Part shown: one piece after another, positions 44,095 to 52,293 of the stretch
Layout of the letters: each line of letters begins with the position of its first letter
How positions within the stretch are numbered: the first letter of the stretch is position 1
Assembly: GCF_003234265.2 (NCBI RefSeq)
Contig: NZ_CP126256.1
Location: forward strand, 124,001-188,000
DNA from: Curtobacterium sp. MCSS17_015
GTDB taxonomy: Bacteria > Actinomycetota > Actinomycetes > Actinomycetales > Microbacteriaceae
Direction of reading: 5' to 3'
Length of the DNA: 64,000 nt
Position numbers and translations under genes: made by a program
The notes under the pieces: model-generated
Database searches by the model: none
What the model was told of the DNA's origin: nothing
The model's input: the letters and a program-made list of their open reading frames with translations, nothing else

Positions 44095-45129
44095 TTAGGC
44101 TGCTCCGCCGACATCGGACGGCTCGGCGGCGGCGGTGTCGGTGTCGGTCTGGGCGCCGGTGCCGGTGCCGGTGCTGGTGCCGTTGTCGTTGTTCGAGCCG
44201 TGCCGGCCCGGGAGCGGGACCGAACCGGTGACGCGCTGGCGCAGGCGGTCGAGCGAGTTCGGCCGGTTCGCCGTGTCGAGCGCCGCCGCACCGTCGGTGT
44301 CCTGCTCGGCCCGAGCATGCGCGACGTCGCCGGCCTGGCTCCCGAGGTCCTCGGCTTCACGTGCGGAGAGGTACCGGCGGATCGCGGCCACCGTGTCCAC
44401 ACGGGCGTCGACCGCCGGCTCGAAGGCACTCGCCCAGATCTCGTACCCACGGTCGTTCGGGTGGAACAGGTCGCCGTACGTGTTGAAGAACGTGCGTCGG
44501 ATCCCGACACGCTTGGTGATGGCGTGCAGCGGCGCCACGGTCAGCCCGAGCTCGCCGGCGACCCGGTGCACGATCTCGTTGGCCACCGCCACCTTGCGCT
44601 CCCGGTCCGGTACGAACATGCACGGCAACTCCGCCACGATCGCGTGGGACGGCACCGCACCGTAGATCGCCCGGATGTTCCGCTCGAACTTGTCGGGGTG
44701 GAAGTCGGAGATGTCGTTCGCCCCGATGGACACCGTGCAGATGTCCGGCGTGAACTGACGGAGCTTCGGTAGCTGGTGCTGCCTCGCGCCCCACGTCGTG
44801 GCGCCGGACACGCTGAGGTTCACGACCCGCAGCGTCATCCGCGAGCGGTGTCGGATGCGACGTGCGAGCAGCCCGACGTACCCGCGGCCCGGCGCTGTCG
44901 CACCGACGCCCTGCGCCGCTGAGTCGCCGATCGCGAGATAGGTCAGTTGCCCTTCGTGGTGCAGGCGTTCGCGCCACCAGTCGGCGTGGACGGGGAGCAT
45001 GTCGACCACCCGCTGGGATGCTGCCCGTTGCCCGCGGATGCCCGCCCATGCGCCGAAACCGGCAGCTCCGCTGACGACGGCGGCGCCGACGACGGAGGAC
45101 ACCAGGGCGACGAGGGCGCGCGTTCTCAT
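44095..45129 (-). CDS. SGNH/GDSL hydrolase, secreted or anchored
   Basis: A 344-residue protein. An N-terminal hydrophobic helix (about 7-30) is followed by an SGNH esterase domain: block I IGDSAAQGVG (catalytic Ser), block III IGANDISD, and block V HPNDRGY (Asp/His). The C-terminal 70 residues are low-complexity, ending in a run of Thr-Gly and Thr-Asp repeats. It lies nine bases downstream of radA's start, with both read leftward. Substrate unknown; lipid or carbohydrate esters are typical. Confidence 0.83.
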   Translation of the reverse strand: MRTRALVALVSSVVGAAVVSGAAGFGAWAGIRGQRAASQRVVDMLPVHADWWRERLHHEGQLTYLAIGDSAAQGVGATAPGRGYVGLLARRIRHRSRMTLRVVNLSVSGATTWGARQHQLPKLRQFTPDICTVSIGANDISDFHPDKFERNIRAIYGAVPSHAIVAELPCMFVPDRERKVAVANEIVHRVAGELGLTVAPLHAITKRVGIRRTFFNTYGDLFHPNDRGYEIWASAFEPAVDARVDTVAAIRRYLSAREAEDLGSQAGDVAHARAEQDTDGAAALDTANRPNSLDRLRQRVTGSVPLPGRHGSNNDNGTSTGTGTGAQTDTDTAAAEPSDVGGAA

Positions 45130-45270
45130 GGCGGAGACGGTACGCGCGGACCCTCGGGCCACGGTCACCGTCGTGGTGCTCTGGGGACGAGGTGTGGAAG
45201 CCGGCCGCTTGCGAAGGAGCGGCTCGCTCGATGGCGTGTCGGGCCTCTCGGATCGTGTAAACTCTTCCCC

Positions 45271-45360
45271 GGTACCGTGTCCGAGCGGCCTAAGGAGCAT
45301 GTCTCGAAAACATGTGTGGGGGCAACTCCACCGTGGGTTCAAATCCCACCGGTACCGCCA
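45271..45360 (+). tRNA. tRNA-Ser (CGA)
   Basis: A 90-nt class II tRNA with acceptor GGTACCG/CGGTACC, anticodon stem CATGT/ACATG with loop CTCGAAA (anticodon CGA), a long variable arm (GTGGGGGCAACTCCAC), T-loop GTTCAAA and an encoded CCA. Transcribed alone and followed at once by a terminator. Confidence 0.95.
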
Positions 45361-45362
45361 CG

Positions 45363-45391
45363 GAGAACCCCCGGTCACCCCGGGGGTTCTC
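45363..45391 (+). terminator. Terminator after tRNA-Ser
   Basis: A 12-bp stem (GAGAACCCCCGG/CCGGGGGTTCTC) starts two bases after the tRNA 3' end. Confidence 0.8.
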
Positions 45392-45617
45392 TGCTTCTGC
45401 GGGGCCGCCGTGGTGCGCTCTTGTTCCGCCCTGTCGACACGGCGCCTCCCGGTCCAGCGGACGCATCGCCCACGGCAGGTGTTGGCCTCGGACTGCGAGA
45501 GGCGGGTCCGGCACGGAGCTCCTCGACGAGGAGGAGTCAGCGCGACTCTGCACGGGACTCGCACCGAGCCGCACCGCAGCCGGAGCAGCCCCGGCACCCG
45601 GAGGGTCGCTGCCGGGA

Positions 45618-47798
45618 TCAGATGCCCTCGTGGAGTGCGTCCGCCGAGGTCGCGCGACCGAGGAAGTACCCCTGCGCACGGTCGCAACCGCGGGCACGGA
45701 CCATCCGGAGGTCCTGTTCGCTCTCGATGCCCTCTGCGACCACTCGTGCGCCGAGTGCTCGAGCCATGTCACTGATGGCTCCCACGAGGACCTCACCACG
45801 CGGGCCGTCCTGCACGAACGTCCGGTCGATCTTGAGATCCGTGATGGGGAGGTCGTGCAGTTGCGTGAGTGAGGCGAATCCCGTCCCGAAGTCGTCCATC
45901 GCGATCCGGAAGCCGCGCTGACGCAGCTCGAGGAGCGTTGCCGACACGTTCGAGAGGTTCCCGAGCGGAGTCGATTCGGTGATCTCCAGGGTGATCGCCC
46001 CGGGTGGGACGCCGTACCGTGCGACAGTGGACGCGACATCGGGCACGAACGTGGGTTCGTGCAGCTGCGAGGGTGCGACGTTGACCGCGAGCTCGAAGTC
46101 GGGTCGGCTGGTGCGCAGCTCTGCCAGCACCGAACACGCGCGGTCGAGCACCTGCATCCCGACGGTGTGCACCAGACCTGCAGCCTCGGCGACGGGGATG
46201 AACACGGCCGGGGGCAGCGGACCGCGACTCGGGTGCTGCCAGCGAGCGAGGGCCTCGACGGACACCACGCTGCCGGTGGCGAGGTCGACCTGCGGTTGGT
46301 ACGCGACGTCGATCGTCCCAGCGGCCAGTGCTTCACGGAGGTCGTCGGCGAGCGGGGGCGTGTCGAGGCCGGGTGCAGCGGACTTCTCGCGGTACATCGC
46401 CAGGTCGGCGGCCCGGAGCAGCCGGTCGGCTTCCTCGTGGACGTCGTCGGCGCTGCCGTCGGAAACGGCCACTCCGACCGAGAGTCGGACCGGGACGAGC
46501 TGGTCTCCGACGACGGCCGGGTCCGTCATCGCTCCGCGGATGCGAGCGGCGACCGCCTCGGCCTCGTCGCTTCCGTGGATCGCGGGGAGCACGACGACGA
46601 ACTCGTCTCCGCCTGCCCTGGCGACCGTGTCGGTGTCGCGGACGGCCCGCGACAGCCGTCGTCCGACCTCGACGAGCACGGCATCGCCGTTCCGATGGCC
46701 GAGGTCGTCGTTCGTGCGCTTGAACCGGTCGACGTCGCAGTAGAGCACACCGACTCCCTGGCCGTGGTCACGCGTCGCACGGAGCGCCTCCTCGAGGACG
46801 ATCTCGAGCCGCTCGCGGTTGGGCAGTTCCGTGAGGGGATCGTGGGAGGCCCGCCAGCGAGCTTCCTCGAGGAGTCGAGCGTTGTCGAACGCGACAGCGG
46901 TCAGCCCGGCGAGGCCGGACATCCGCTCCTCGAGGACGGTGTCGACGGAGTCCGGTGCCTGCGGACCCACCCAGTGCGCGAGGACGAGTCCGGCGAAGCT
47001 CTGGCCGAGGTAGAAGGGCGTCGCGATGAACGCGCGGATCGCGAAGGCATCGAGCACCCGCCGCGCCCACTCGGAGGAACGGTGGTCGACGAGCACGGGA
47101 ACGCCGGATTCGAGGATCTCGGCGAGTTCGGGGGCGTCCTCGGGTGACGTCTCGAACTCGGACACCTGCCCGGCGAGCGACGTGGGCCACCCGCTGTGCC
47201 CGACGATGGTCAATCGCCGTTCCTCGAGGTACCAGAGCGCGATCGCCGACCGGTCCGCCTCGCAGATCCGAGGGATGGCTGCCGCGATGGTGTGTGCGAT
47301 CTCTTCCGTCCCGGATCGCCGGCCCACCGCCTCCGAGAGTCCGAGCAGCATCCGCGCCGTTTCCCGCTGCTCCGTCACCTGCCCGAGGAGGTCCTTCGTC
47401 CTGCGTTGCGTCTCGACGTCCTCCGTCACGTCGCGTTGTTCGCTGCAGAAGTGCGAGATCCGCCCGTGTTCGTCGTGGAGCGGTGTGACGGCGAGCGCGT
47501 TCCAGAACGGCGTGCCGTCCTTCCGGTGGTTGAGCAGGTGCCCCTGCCACGGCCGCCCCGCCGCCAGCGCATCGCGAACGGCATCGACGACGTCCTGATC
47601 GGTGTCCGGCCCCTGCAGGAGGCGGCAGTTCCGGCCGAGCAGTTCGTCGAGTTCGTACCCGGTCATCGTCAAGAAGGCCTGGTTGGCGAAGACGATGGCC
47701 TGGTCGGCGTCCGTGACGAGCGACGCCTCGGGGAAGGCCGCGAGGGCACGTGCGAGGACCCCGTCGGGTACGGGGGCTCGACGATCCACACTCTCCAT
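45618..47798 (-). CDS. PAS-GAF-GGDEF-EAL cyclic-di-GMP synthase/phosphodiesterase
   Basis: A 726-residue cytoplasmic signalling protein. The order is a PAS/LOV-like domain (about 15-130, with GRNCRLLQGPDTD, which contains the NCR-FLQ-type motif of flavin-binding LOV domains), then a GAF domain (about 150-290) and GGDEF (about 300-460; active-site AGGDEFVVVL near 395). The EAL domain spans about 480-720, with EALARWQHP near 513, EITES, MDDFGTG, DLKIDRTF and AEGIES. Both catalytic motifs look intact, so net activity is unknown. The Cys in NCRLLQ suggests blue-light sensing. It is divergent from the c-di-GMP riboswitch. Confidence 0.92.
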   Translation of the reverse strand: MESVDRRAPVPDGVLARALAAFPEASLVTDADQAIVFANQAFLTMTGYELDELLGRNCRLLQGPDTDQDVVDAVRDALAAGRPWQGHLLNHRKDGTPFWNALAVTPLHDEHGRISHFCSEQRDVTEDVETQRRTKDLLGQVTEQRETARMLLGLSEAVGRRSGTEEIAHTIAAAIPRICEADRSAIALWYLEERRLTIVGHSGWPTSLAGQVSEFETSPEDAPELAEILESGVPVLVDHRSSEWARRVLDAFAIRAFIATPFYLGQSFAGLVLAHWVGPQAPDSVDTVLEERMSGLAGLTAVAFDNARLLEEARWRASHDPLTELPNRERLEIVLEEALRATRDHGQGVGVLYCDVDRFKRTNDDLGHRNGDAVLVEVGRRLSRAVRDTDTVARAGGDEFVVVLPAIHGSDEAEAVAARIRGAMTDPAVVGDQLVPVRLSVGVAVSDGSADDVHEEADRLLRAADLAMYREKSAAPGLDTPPLADDLREALAAGTIDVAYQPQVDLATGSVVSVEALARWQHPSRGPLPPAVFIPVAEAAGLVHTVGMQVLDRACSVLAELRTSRPDFELAVNVAPSQLHEPTFVPDVASTVARYGVPPGAITLEITESTPLGNLSNVSATLLELRQRGFRIAMDDFGTGFASLTQLHDLPITDLKIDRTFVQDGPRGEVLVGAISDMARALGARVVAEGIESEQDLRMVRARGCDRAQGYFLGRATSADALHEGI

Positions 47799-47924
47799 CC
47801 CACGAGTGTGACACCGGACGACGTCGCGGCGAGGAGTTTCGTCCGGTGACGGGCGCATTTGCTCTCGCGGTCCGTTGGTGTCTATCGTCGCCTCCACAAC
47901 GCAGGGTGAACGCACTGTTCGCTC

Positions 47925-48006
47925 TCGACGACAACGGCAAACCCGGCGCGAGCCGGGGACGCAAAGCCACGGGACCCACGCGGTCAGCCGGGCTACCGAA
48001 CCGAGA
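47925..48006 (+). ncRNA. Cyclic-di-GMP-I (GEMM-I) riboswitch
   Basis: The conserved core is present: GGCAAACC, then a stem capped by the GNRA tetraloop GCGA (CCCGGC-GCGA-GCCGGG), then GGACGCAAAGCCACGGG, a second stem, and GCCGGGCTACCG closing the outer helix. These match the GEMM-I consensus (GNRA loop, GACGCAAAGCC, and the terminal GGxTACCGA). It reads rightward, toward the short ORF at 48016 and the operon at 48150. Its ligand, c-di-GMP, is made or degraded by the adjacent divergent gene. Confidence 0.88.
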
Positions 48007-48015
48007 AGGAACCCC

Positions 48016-48081
48016 ATGTCCGTCCGCCACCGAAGCCGGTCGACCCTCCCGTCCCTCGCCGCCATGACGGACCGCCACTGA
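48016..48081 (+). CDS. Riboswitch-adjacent short ORF (21 aa)
   Basis: ATG at 48016 lies ten bases after the riboswitch core, with GAGAAGGA upstream. It encodes MSVRHRSRSTLPSLAAMTDRH and then stops. It may be a leader peptide whose translation is controlled by the riboswitch, or the eroded start of a once longer gene. There is a stem (48102-48109 with 48123-48130) between it and the next gene. Confidence 0.4.
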   Translation: MSVRHRSRSTLPSLAAMTDRH

Positions 48082-48149
48082 CACGTCGAACGGTCAAGGG
48101 CCTCCCGTCTGCTTGAACGGACGACGGGAGCGAACGCTCGTCCCCGCAG

Positions 48150-48671
48150 GTGAACCGTGCTGCTGGTACGAAGCCCCGTGACCACGGCTCACCGACGACC
48201 GTGCGTACCCCGACAACGCTCGCGTTGCTCCTCCTGGAGGAACGCGATGCCCTCATCACCTTGCTCGTGACCCAGCGCGCGCTGCTCACCGGCCTGGTTG
48301 CCGCTCCCGACGGAACCGGGCGACCGGAGGCGCTCCAGCGTGCTGTCGCCGACTCGAACCGACTCCGGCGACGGATGCTGGACCGCGACCTCGAGGTCTT
48401 CGCCCTGGCCCGGGATCGGGCCCTGCCCGCAGACACCGACCTGCTCGGGGTGGTCGAGACGACAGCCGACCCGTCGTGGCGGTGCGCGCTCGAGACGGTC
48501 CTCGACGGGCTCGAACGCGCAGCGGCGGACCTGCTCGACCTCAGCGACCGCATCGCCGACGTCGGACTGGTCCGCGGCGCCGGTGCGTGTGCGCGCGTGC
48601 ACCCTGCGACGTACCGCTCCCGTCGATCCGGTGCACCCGGCTCGACGACACGGACGGGAGTCGGCTGGTGA
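48150..48671 (+). CDS. Helical protein of a riboswitch-controlled operon, unknown function
   Basis: A 173-residue protein from GTG at 48150. A predicted long helical part (about 20-135; TLALLLLEERDALITLLVTQRALL, then LQRAVADSNRLRRRMLDRDLEVFALARDRAL) loosely resembles FlgN-type export chaperones in layout, but there is no clear family match. The C-terminal 30 residues are Arg/Ser/Thr-rich. GTG at 48200 (VRTPTTLALLL) is an alternative start. The stop overlaps the next gene's start, so the pair is translationally coupled downstream of the c-di-GMP riboswitch. Confidence 0.6.
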   Translation: MNRAAGTKPRDHGSPTTVRTPTTLALLLLEERDALITLLVTQRALLTGLVAAPDGTGRPEALQRAVADSNRLRRRMLDRDLEVFALARDRALPADTDLLGVVETTADPSWRCALETVLDGLERAAADLLDLSDRIADVGLVRGAGACARVHPATYRSRRSGAPGSTTRTGVGW

Positions 48672-49009
48672 CGCGGGCACGGTCCGTCACGTCCCGTGCA
48701 GCCGAGGGCGGGGACCGGTCGGCGCCCTCCGTCCCGTCGGCTCCGCCCTGCCCCCGGTGCTCCCGGCCCCTCCAGCTGGCCCGCAACCCGTACTTCGGAG
48801 TGAGCCTGGCCGTCCACGAGTGGCTCTGGATCTGCAACATGTGCGTCTGCGCGCGCTTCGCCGCCCCGACGGACGACGGCTTCGTGGTCGAGGAGCCGCC
48901 CGCCCCACGTGACCCCGCCTTCCTCCGGCTCGGTCGACTCATCCGGGAGCTCCGACGGGGACACCGAGCGGCGGACGCCCAGGGCGACGGTGTCCCGCGC
49001 GCGGACTGA
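48668..49009 (+). CDS. Zinc-ribbon-like small protein of the riboswitch operon
   Basis: A 113-residue protein from GTG at 48668, overlapping the preceding stop. It contains two CxxC pairs, PPCPRCSRPLQL and LWICNMCVCARF, spaced about 25 residues apart, suggesting a zinc ribbon. The rest is a Pro-rich stretch and an Arg-rich C-terminal helix (LRLGRLIRELRRGHR). I do not recognise the family. It is the last gene before a strong terminator at 49181. Confidence 0.6.
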   Translation: MTRARSVTSRAAEGGDRSAPSVPSAPPCPRCSRPLQLARNPYFGVSLAVHEWLWICNMCVCARFAAPTDDGFVVEEPPAPRDPAFLRLGRLIRELRRGHRAADAQGDGVPRAD

Positions 49010-49180
49010 CCCCCCCGACCGGCAGCAGCTGGTCACCGCGCCGCCCCCCACCTGCCCCTCGGACACCGGTGCGGGTGCCCGCTCGTGCCGACCCGAGGTC
49101 GGGCAGCGAGTCGACCGGACCGGGTTGCACGACACGGCACCCCGATGCGGACGGCCGAGACGTGCAAATGACCCGCCGCA

Positions 49181-49216
49181 GAAAACCCCCGCTTCGGCGG
49201 GGGTTTTCTCTTTTTC
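49181..49216 (+). terminator. Strong rho-independent terminator of the riboswitch operon
   Basis: A 12-bp stem GAAAACCCCCGC/GCGGGGGTTTTC with a TTCG tetraloop is followed by TCTTTTTC. Confidence 0.88.
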
Positions 49217-49513
49217 AAATGGTTCTGCGTGATCGACCTCGAGAAGCTTCGATGCTTCAAACGTGAGCGTCGTTCCCGTCGGCCTAGGGAGTTCTACGCT
49301 CCGTGCGTCGATCGTGAAACTTTCCGACTGCGTGACCCTGCTCGTCCTGTCCGCGCAAACGCTGCCGCCAGCCGGCACCCTGCAGGAATCGCTGCGCCGT
49401 CTGGTACCTGCCCCCATCCCGATGCCCATTCGCATACGAGCACGAAACCCTGGGCCGGCTCGGAGCCGTCGCCGGGTCACCGAACGGCTGCCGCTCGGCT
49501 AGCAAACCGAAGG
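49217..49513. other. Non-coding stretch between riboswitch operon and lipoprotein gene
   Basis: No frame here has a convincing start, length or motif. Codon-position GC is uneven and lower than the neighbours. I see no tRNA, IS remnant or repeat. Confidence 0.5.
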
Positions 49514-50002
49514 TCAATCCTCGCCGCGTCGCAGCATCTCCTTGTAGTCCCCGTCAGCGCACTGGGACACCCCATGGACCGTGTAGCCGTCGGAGCGTGT
49601 GAGGAACTCGATCGACCAGGTCGGTCCACCGTGACCGACGACGCTCCGGAGTGGATCCGCCCCGCCGCTCTCGTAGTCCGAGGTTGTGATCCCAGAGGAG
49701 TCCCAGAGGTCCTTGACCGCCGCCCGGTCCGCCGTCTGGTCGCCGACCTCGTCGCGGTCGAGGATGTAGGTCCAGGTGACCCCGTCCGTCTCCGCGGTCG
49801 CCGGGCACTTGCCGAGTGCCGGTCCTCGTCGGACCGTCCATTTGCCGCCGAGCGCTTCCGTCGTTCGGTCGACGACGTCGACGATGTCCTTCTTCGCTTC
49901 GTTCGGTTGCACGGTCGGCCCTCGCTGGCAGCTGGTGAGTAGGAACGGGACGGCGACGAGCAGTGCGATGGTCGCAACCGCTCGGCTGGTGAGTGTTCTC
50001 AT
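49514..50002 (-). CDS. Lipoprotein coupled to the DUF1023 hydrolase
   Basis: A 162-residue lipoprotein. The signal (MRTLTSRAVATIALLVAVPFL) ends in the lipobox LLTSC, lipidated at Cys25. The mature part is small and mostly soluble, with KPAT-like CPAT and a final QCADGDY. ATG at 50002 overlaps the DUF1023 stop by four bases, so both are made together. In other bacteria secreted lipase-like toxins can be paired with a surface lipoprotein immunity or partner protein; that role here is a hypothesis. Confidence 0.78.
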   Translation of the reverse strand: MRTLTSRAVATIALLVAVPFLLTSCQRGPTVQPNEAKKDIVDVVDRTTEALGGKWTVRRGPALGKCPATAETDGVTWTYILDRDEVGDQTADRAAVKDLWDSSGITTSDYESGGADPLRSVVGHGGPTWSIEFLTRSDGYTVHGVSQCADGDYKEMLRRGED

Positions 50003-51909
50003 CGAGCCCCCGATGAATGCAGACTGTCAAGGACGGCTTGCTCGTATGGTGTCCGCCCCTTCGGGATGTACGGCGTGACGGAGCCACCCTGGCCGGTCGT
50101 GGTGAGTGCGATGTTGTGGAGCGACTCCGTGCCGGGGTCCAGGTAACCAGATCCCTCCTCGTCGACGTGCACGCCGTGGTCGGTCACCGGTAGCTCCCCG
50201 TCGTCCCCATCCGCTCCGAACGCCGTGGCGCCGAAGGACGAGTCGGTCGGGTCCTGTTGGTGGTCATGACTCTTGTCCCGCCCGAGCGCCGCGTACTGGT
50301 CACCCGCCCCCTTCTCGATCGGCCATACGTTCCGCGCCTGACCGGCGTACACATGTCCTGCGTGAAGCGCGTTCGCATCCGGGATCGAGTCCGGTATGCC
50401 CGCCGAGGCGAACGTCGTGAAGGTGTTGACGTGTACACCGTCATGCGTGAGCCCGAAGGCAGCGGTGGTCGTGCCGTACGAATGTGCGGCGACGTTCGTC
50501 ATCGGCATGTCGCCAGCGCGCGCGGCCGTGAGGCCGAGGACGGAGGCCGCGAGCAGATCACCTCCTGGCTGCGCCGCCTCGGTCCGGAGAACGCCGAGGT
50601 CCAGAGCCTGCTGCACGGGGATCGGCGGCGACTTGTAGCCCTGCCATGCGATCACCGCGCGAGGACGGTCGCCCGTGACGTCACCCTGTGCGTCGTAGAG
50701 GTTCTGCGCCGCGTTCGTCCAATCCGTCATCTCCTTCGTGCTCGACCCCATGCCGGGGACCGCCCACGTGACGTTCGGAGCGGTGTCGAGGTCGCCGATG
50801 GAGACGGCGGCGAGCGGCGGCTCGTCCGCACTGAGCGAGACGAGGAATCGAGGAGCGTCCTCACTGCCTTTCAAGGACCACTTGATCTCGTCGAGCGCGC
50901 CCAGGTTGCCGCTCGACGTCCGCTTGGCTTCCGAGATCCGGTCGTTGAGCACCGCGACGTTGGCGATGCTCCGCGCCCAGTAGGGTGCACCCTCAAGGTT
51001 GCCGATCTGCGCGAGGACGGGGAGGGGCAGCGCCGCCAGGTCGGCCTCGTCGGTCTTGTTCCGCGCGGCCCACGGCAGTTCCTGCCAGAGCTCGGCGATC
51101 TCCGAGGGGTCGAGGCCCGGACGGAGCGCCTTCCTGAGCGCTGCGGGGAGTCGCCCGGCGACCGCGATGTCGAGTGCCGCATTCGCGAGCGAGCGCCCGC
51201 TACCAGCGCGGTCGAAGGCGTCTGCGACTTCGTCCATCCACGCGGCGTCGGCTGCGTTCTCGGCGAGGAGGTCGTCGAAACCGATCAGGAAGGTCGCGCT
51301 CTCGATCCGAGCCCACGGGCACGACGAGACGAAGCCGTTCCACGCGGAGCGCAAGGAGGCGAGCTTCGCTTGGGTGGCGCGGTCGGTCGCGCGCGTCGAC
51401 CTCGCGAACGAGCGGAGGTTCGCGGGTTTCGCTGAACTCCGTCCACCGCCCGTGCCGCCACCCGACCGGTACCGAGCCCGGGCCGAGAAAGACGCCGCGA
51501 TCGGCGTCGGTCGGATGGGCACGTCGGACGGTCTCGGGTCGAAGACCCCCTCTCCCCAGGCCTTCACCGAGCCGATCGGGTCGGTCGCGGCCTCCCGCTG
51601 CCGGTGCGCTTCTCGCATCTGCCACGCGGCGAGGTCTTCCTGCCGCTGACGTTCACGATCTGCCTCGTCGGCCACGACAGCCACGACGTCTGCGAGTCCC
51701 ACGAGGACTCCCTCGAGCTTCGGTCGGTCGGATGCCTCGATCCGCGCCGCCTCCAGGAAGCGGTCCGAGTAAGTGCCCTCGAACTCGTCGACGGCGTGCT
51801 CGACCGCGGAGCGCCGAGTTCCTGCCTGCGCTCGCAACGCGTCCGCCGCGAAGGTGAGCGCCGTCGAGAGACGTGCAGCCGCGCCGTCGTCGAACTCCAC
51901 CCTGGCCAT
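49999..51909 (-). CDS. DUF1023 alpha/beta-hydrolase with WXG100-like N-terminal helices
   Basis: A 636-residue protein from ATG at 51909. The C-terminal part (about 340-560) is a DUF1023 alpha/beta-hydrolase: WAVPGMGSSTKEMTDW, IAWQGYKSPP, and the nucleophile elbow NVAAHSYGTTTAAFG. The first 110 residues are a helical region with spacing like WXG100/LXG-type secretion domains (MARVEFDDGAAARLSTALTFAADALRAQAG), though without a canonical W-x-G. A Gly/Ser-rich linker lies near 145-160. Such architectures occur among proteins linked to type VII-like secretion. No signal peptide is seen. The catalytic acid and His are not assigned. Confidence 0.78.
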   Translation of the reverse strand: MARVEFDDGAAARLSTALTFAADALRAQAGTRRSAVEHAVDEFEGTYSDRFLEAARIEASDRPKLEGVLVGLADVVAVVADEADRERQRQEDLAAWQMREAHRQREAATDPIGSVKAWGEGVFDPRPSDVPIRPTPIAASFSARARYRSGGGTGGGRSSAKPANLRSFARSTRATDRATQAKLASLRSAWNGFVSSCPWARIESATFLIGFDDLLAENAADAAWMDEVADAFDRAGSGRSLANAALDIAVAGRLPAALRKALRPGLDPSEIAELWQELPWAARNKTDEADLAALPLPVLAQIGNLEGAPYWARSIANVAVLNDRISEAKRTSSGNLGALDEIKWSLKGSEDAPRFLVSLSADEPPLAAVSIGDLDTAPNVTWAVPGMGSSTKEMTDWTNAAQNLYDAQGDVTGDRPRAVIAWQGYKSPPIPVQQALDLGVLRTEAAQPGGDLLAASVLGLTAARAGDMPMTNVAAHSYGTTTAAFGLTHDGVHVNTFTTFASAGIPDSIPDANALHAGHVYAGQARNVWPIEKGAGDQYAALGRDKSHDHQQDPTDSSFGATAFGADGDDGELPVTDHGVHVDEEGSGYLDPGTESLHNIALTTTGQGGSVTPYIPKGRTPYEQAVLDSLHSSGAR

Positions 51910-52293
51910 GGTCCCCCCTCCGGCCGCCCCCGCGACCCGTCGGGGACATCCTGCTCCGCAGGCGTCCCGCCCGCAAACCGATGACGGAGCAGCGAGCTGC
52001 CACCGTCACGGCCCCGAAGGCCTCGGCGGCCGCACGAAGCCGGACCGCGCGTCGTCGTCGACGCCCTCGCCGCGACCGAGGAGGCCGCTGACGGTCTCCT
52101 CGAGCGCCGCCACAACTGCGCGGACGGAGCGCCGTCGAGTTCATGAGTGGTGTCGCGGTGCTGCTCAGCCCCTGTGGATTCCCGCCGCTCGGCGCTGAGC
52201 ACGGCGCCGGCGGATGCGGCGCTGAAGTCGACCATCGCGGGCGCGCCCTGGGCGCTGGCGGGTCGGTGAGGAAGAACGCGATCGCCAACGGAC
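51910..52293 (-). other. Region with fragmented reading frames, possible eroded gene
   Basis: On the minus strand a frame from ATG at 52235 begins MVDFSAASAGAVLSAERRES, plausible as a small WXG100-like partner, but the likely coding signal then changes phase (VVAALEETVSGLLGRGEGVDDD in another frame, FGAVTVAARCSVIGLRAG in a third). It could be a frameshifted companion of the DUF1023 gene, a sequencing artefact, or simply non-coding. Confidence 0.25.

Noticed and set aside
44135-44665. Repeat-rich plus-strand frame opposite the SGNH hydrolase C-terminus
   Set aside because: It is the antisense of the Thr/Gly/Asp low-complexity tail.
49229-49942. A 237-residue plus-strand frame after the riboswitch operon
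   Set aside because: It crosses the non-coding gap and then runs antisense to the lipoprotein gene, with no recognisable domain.
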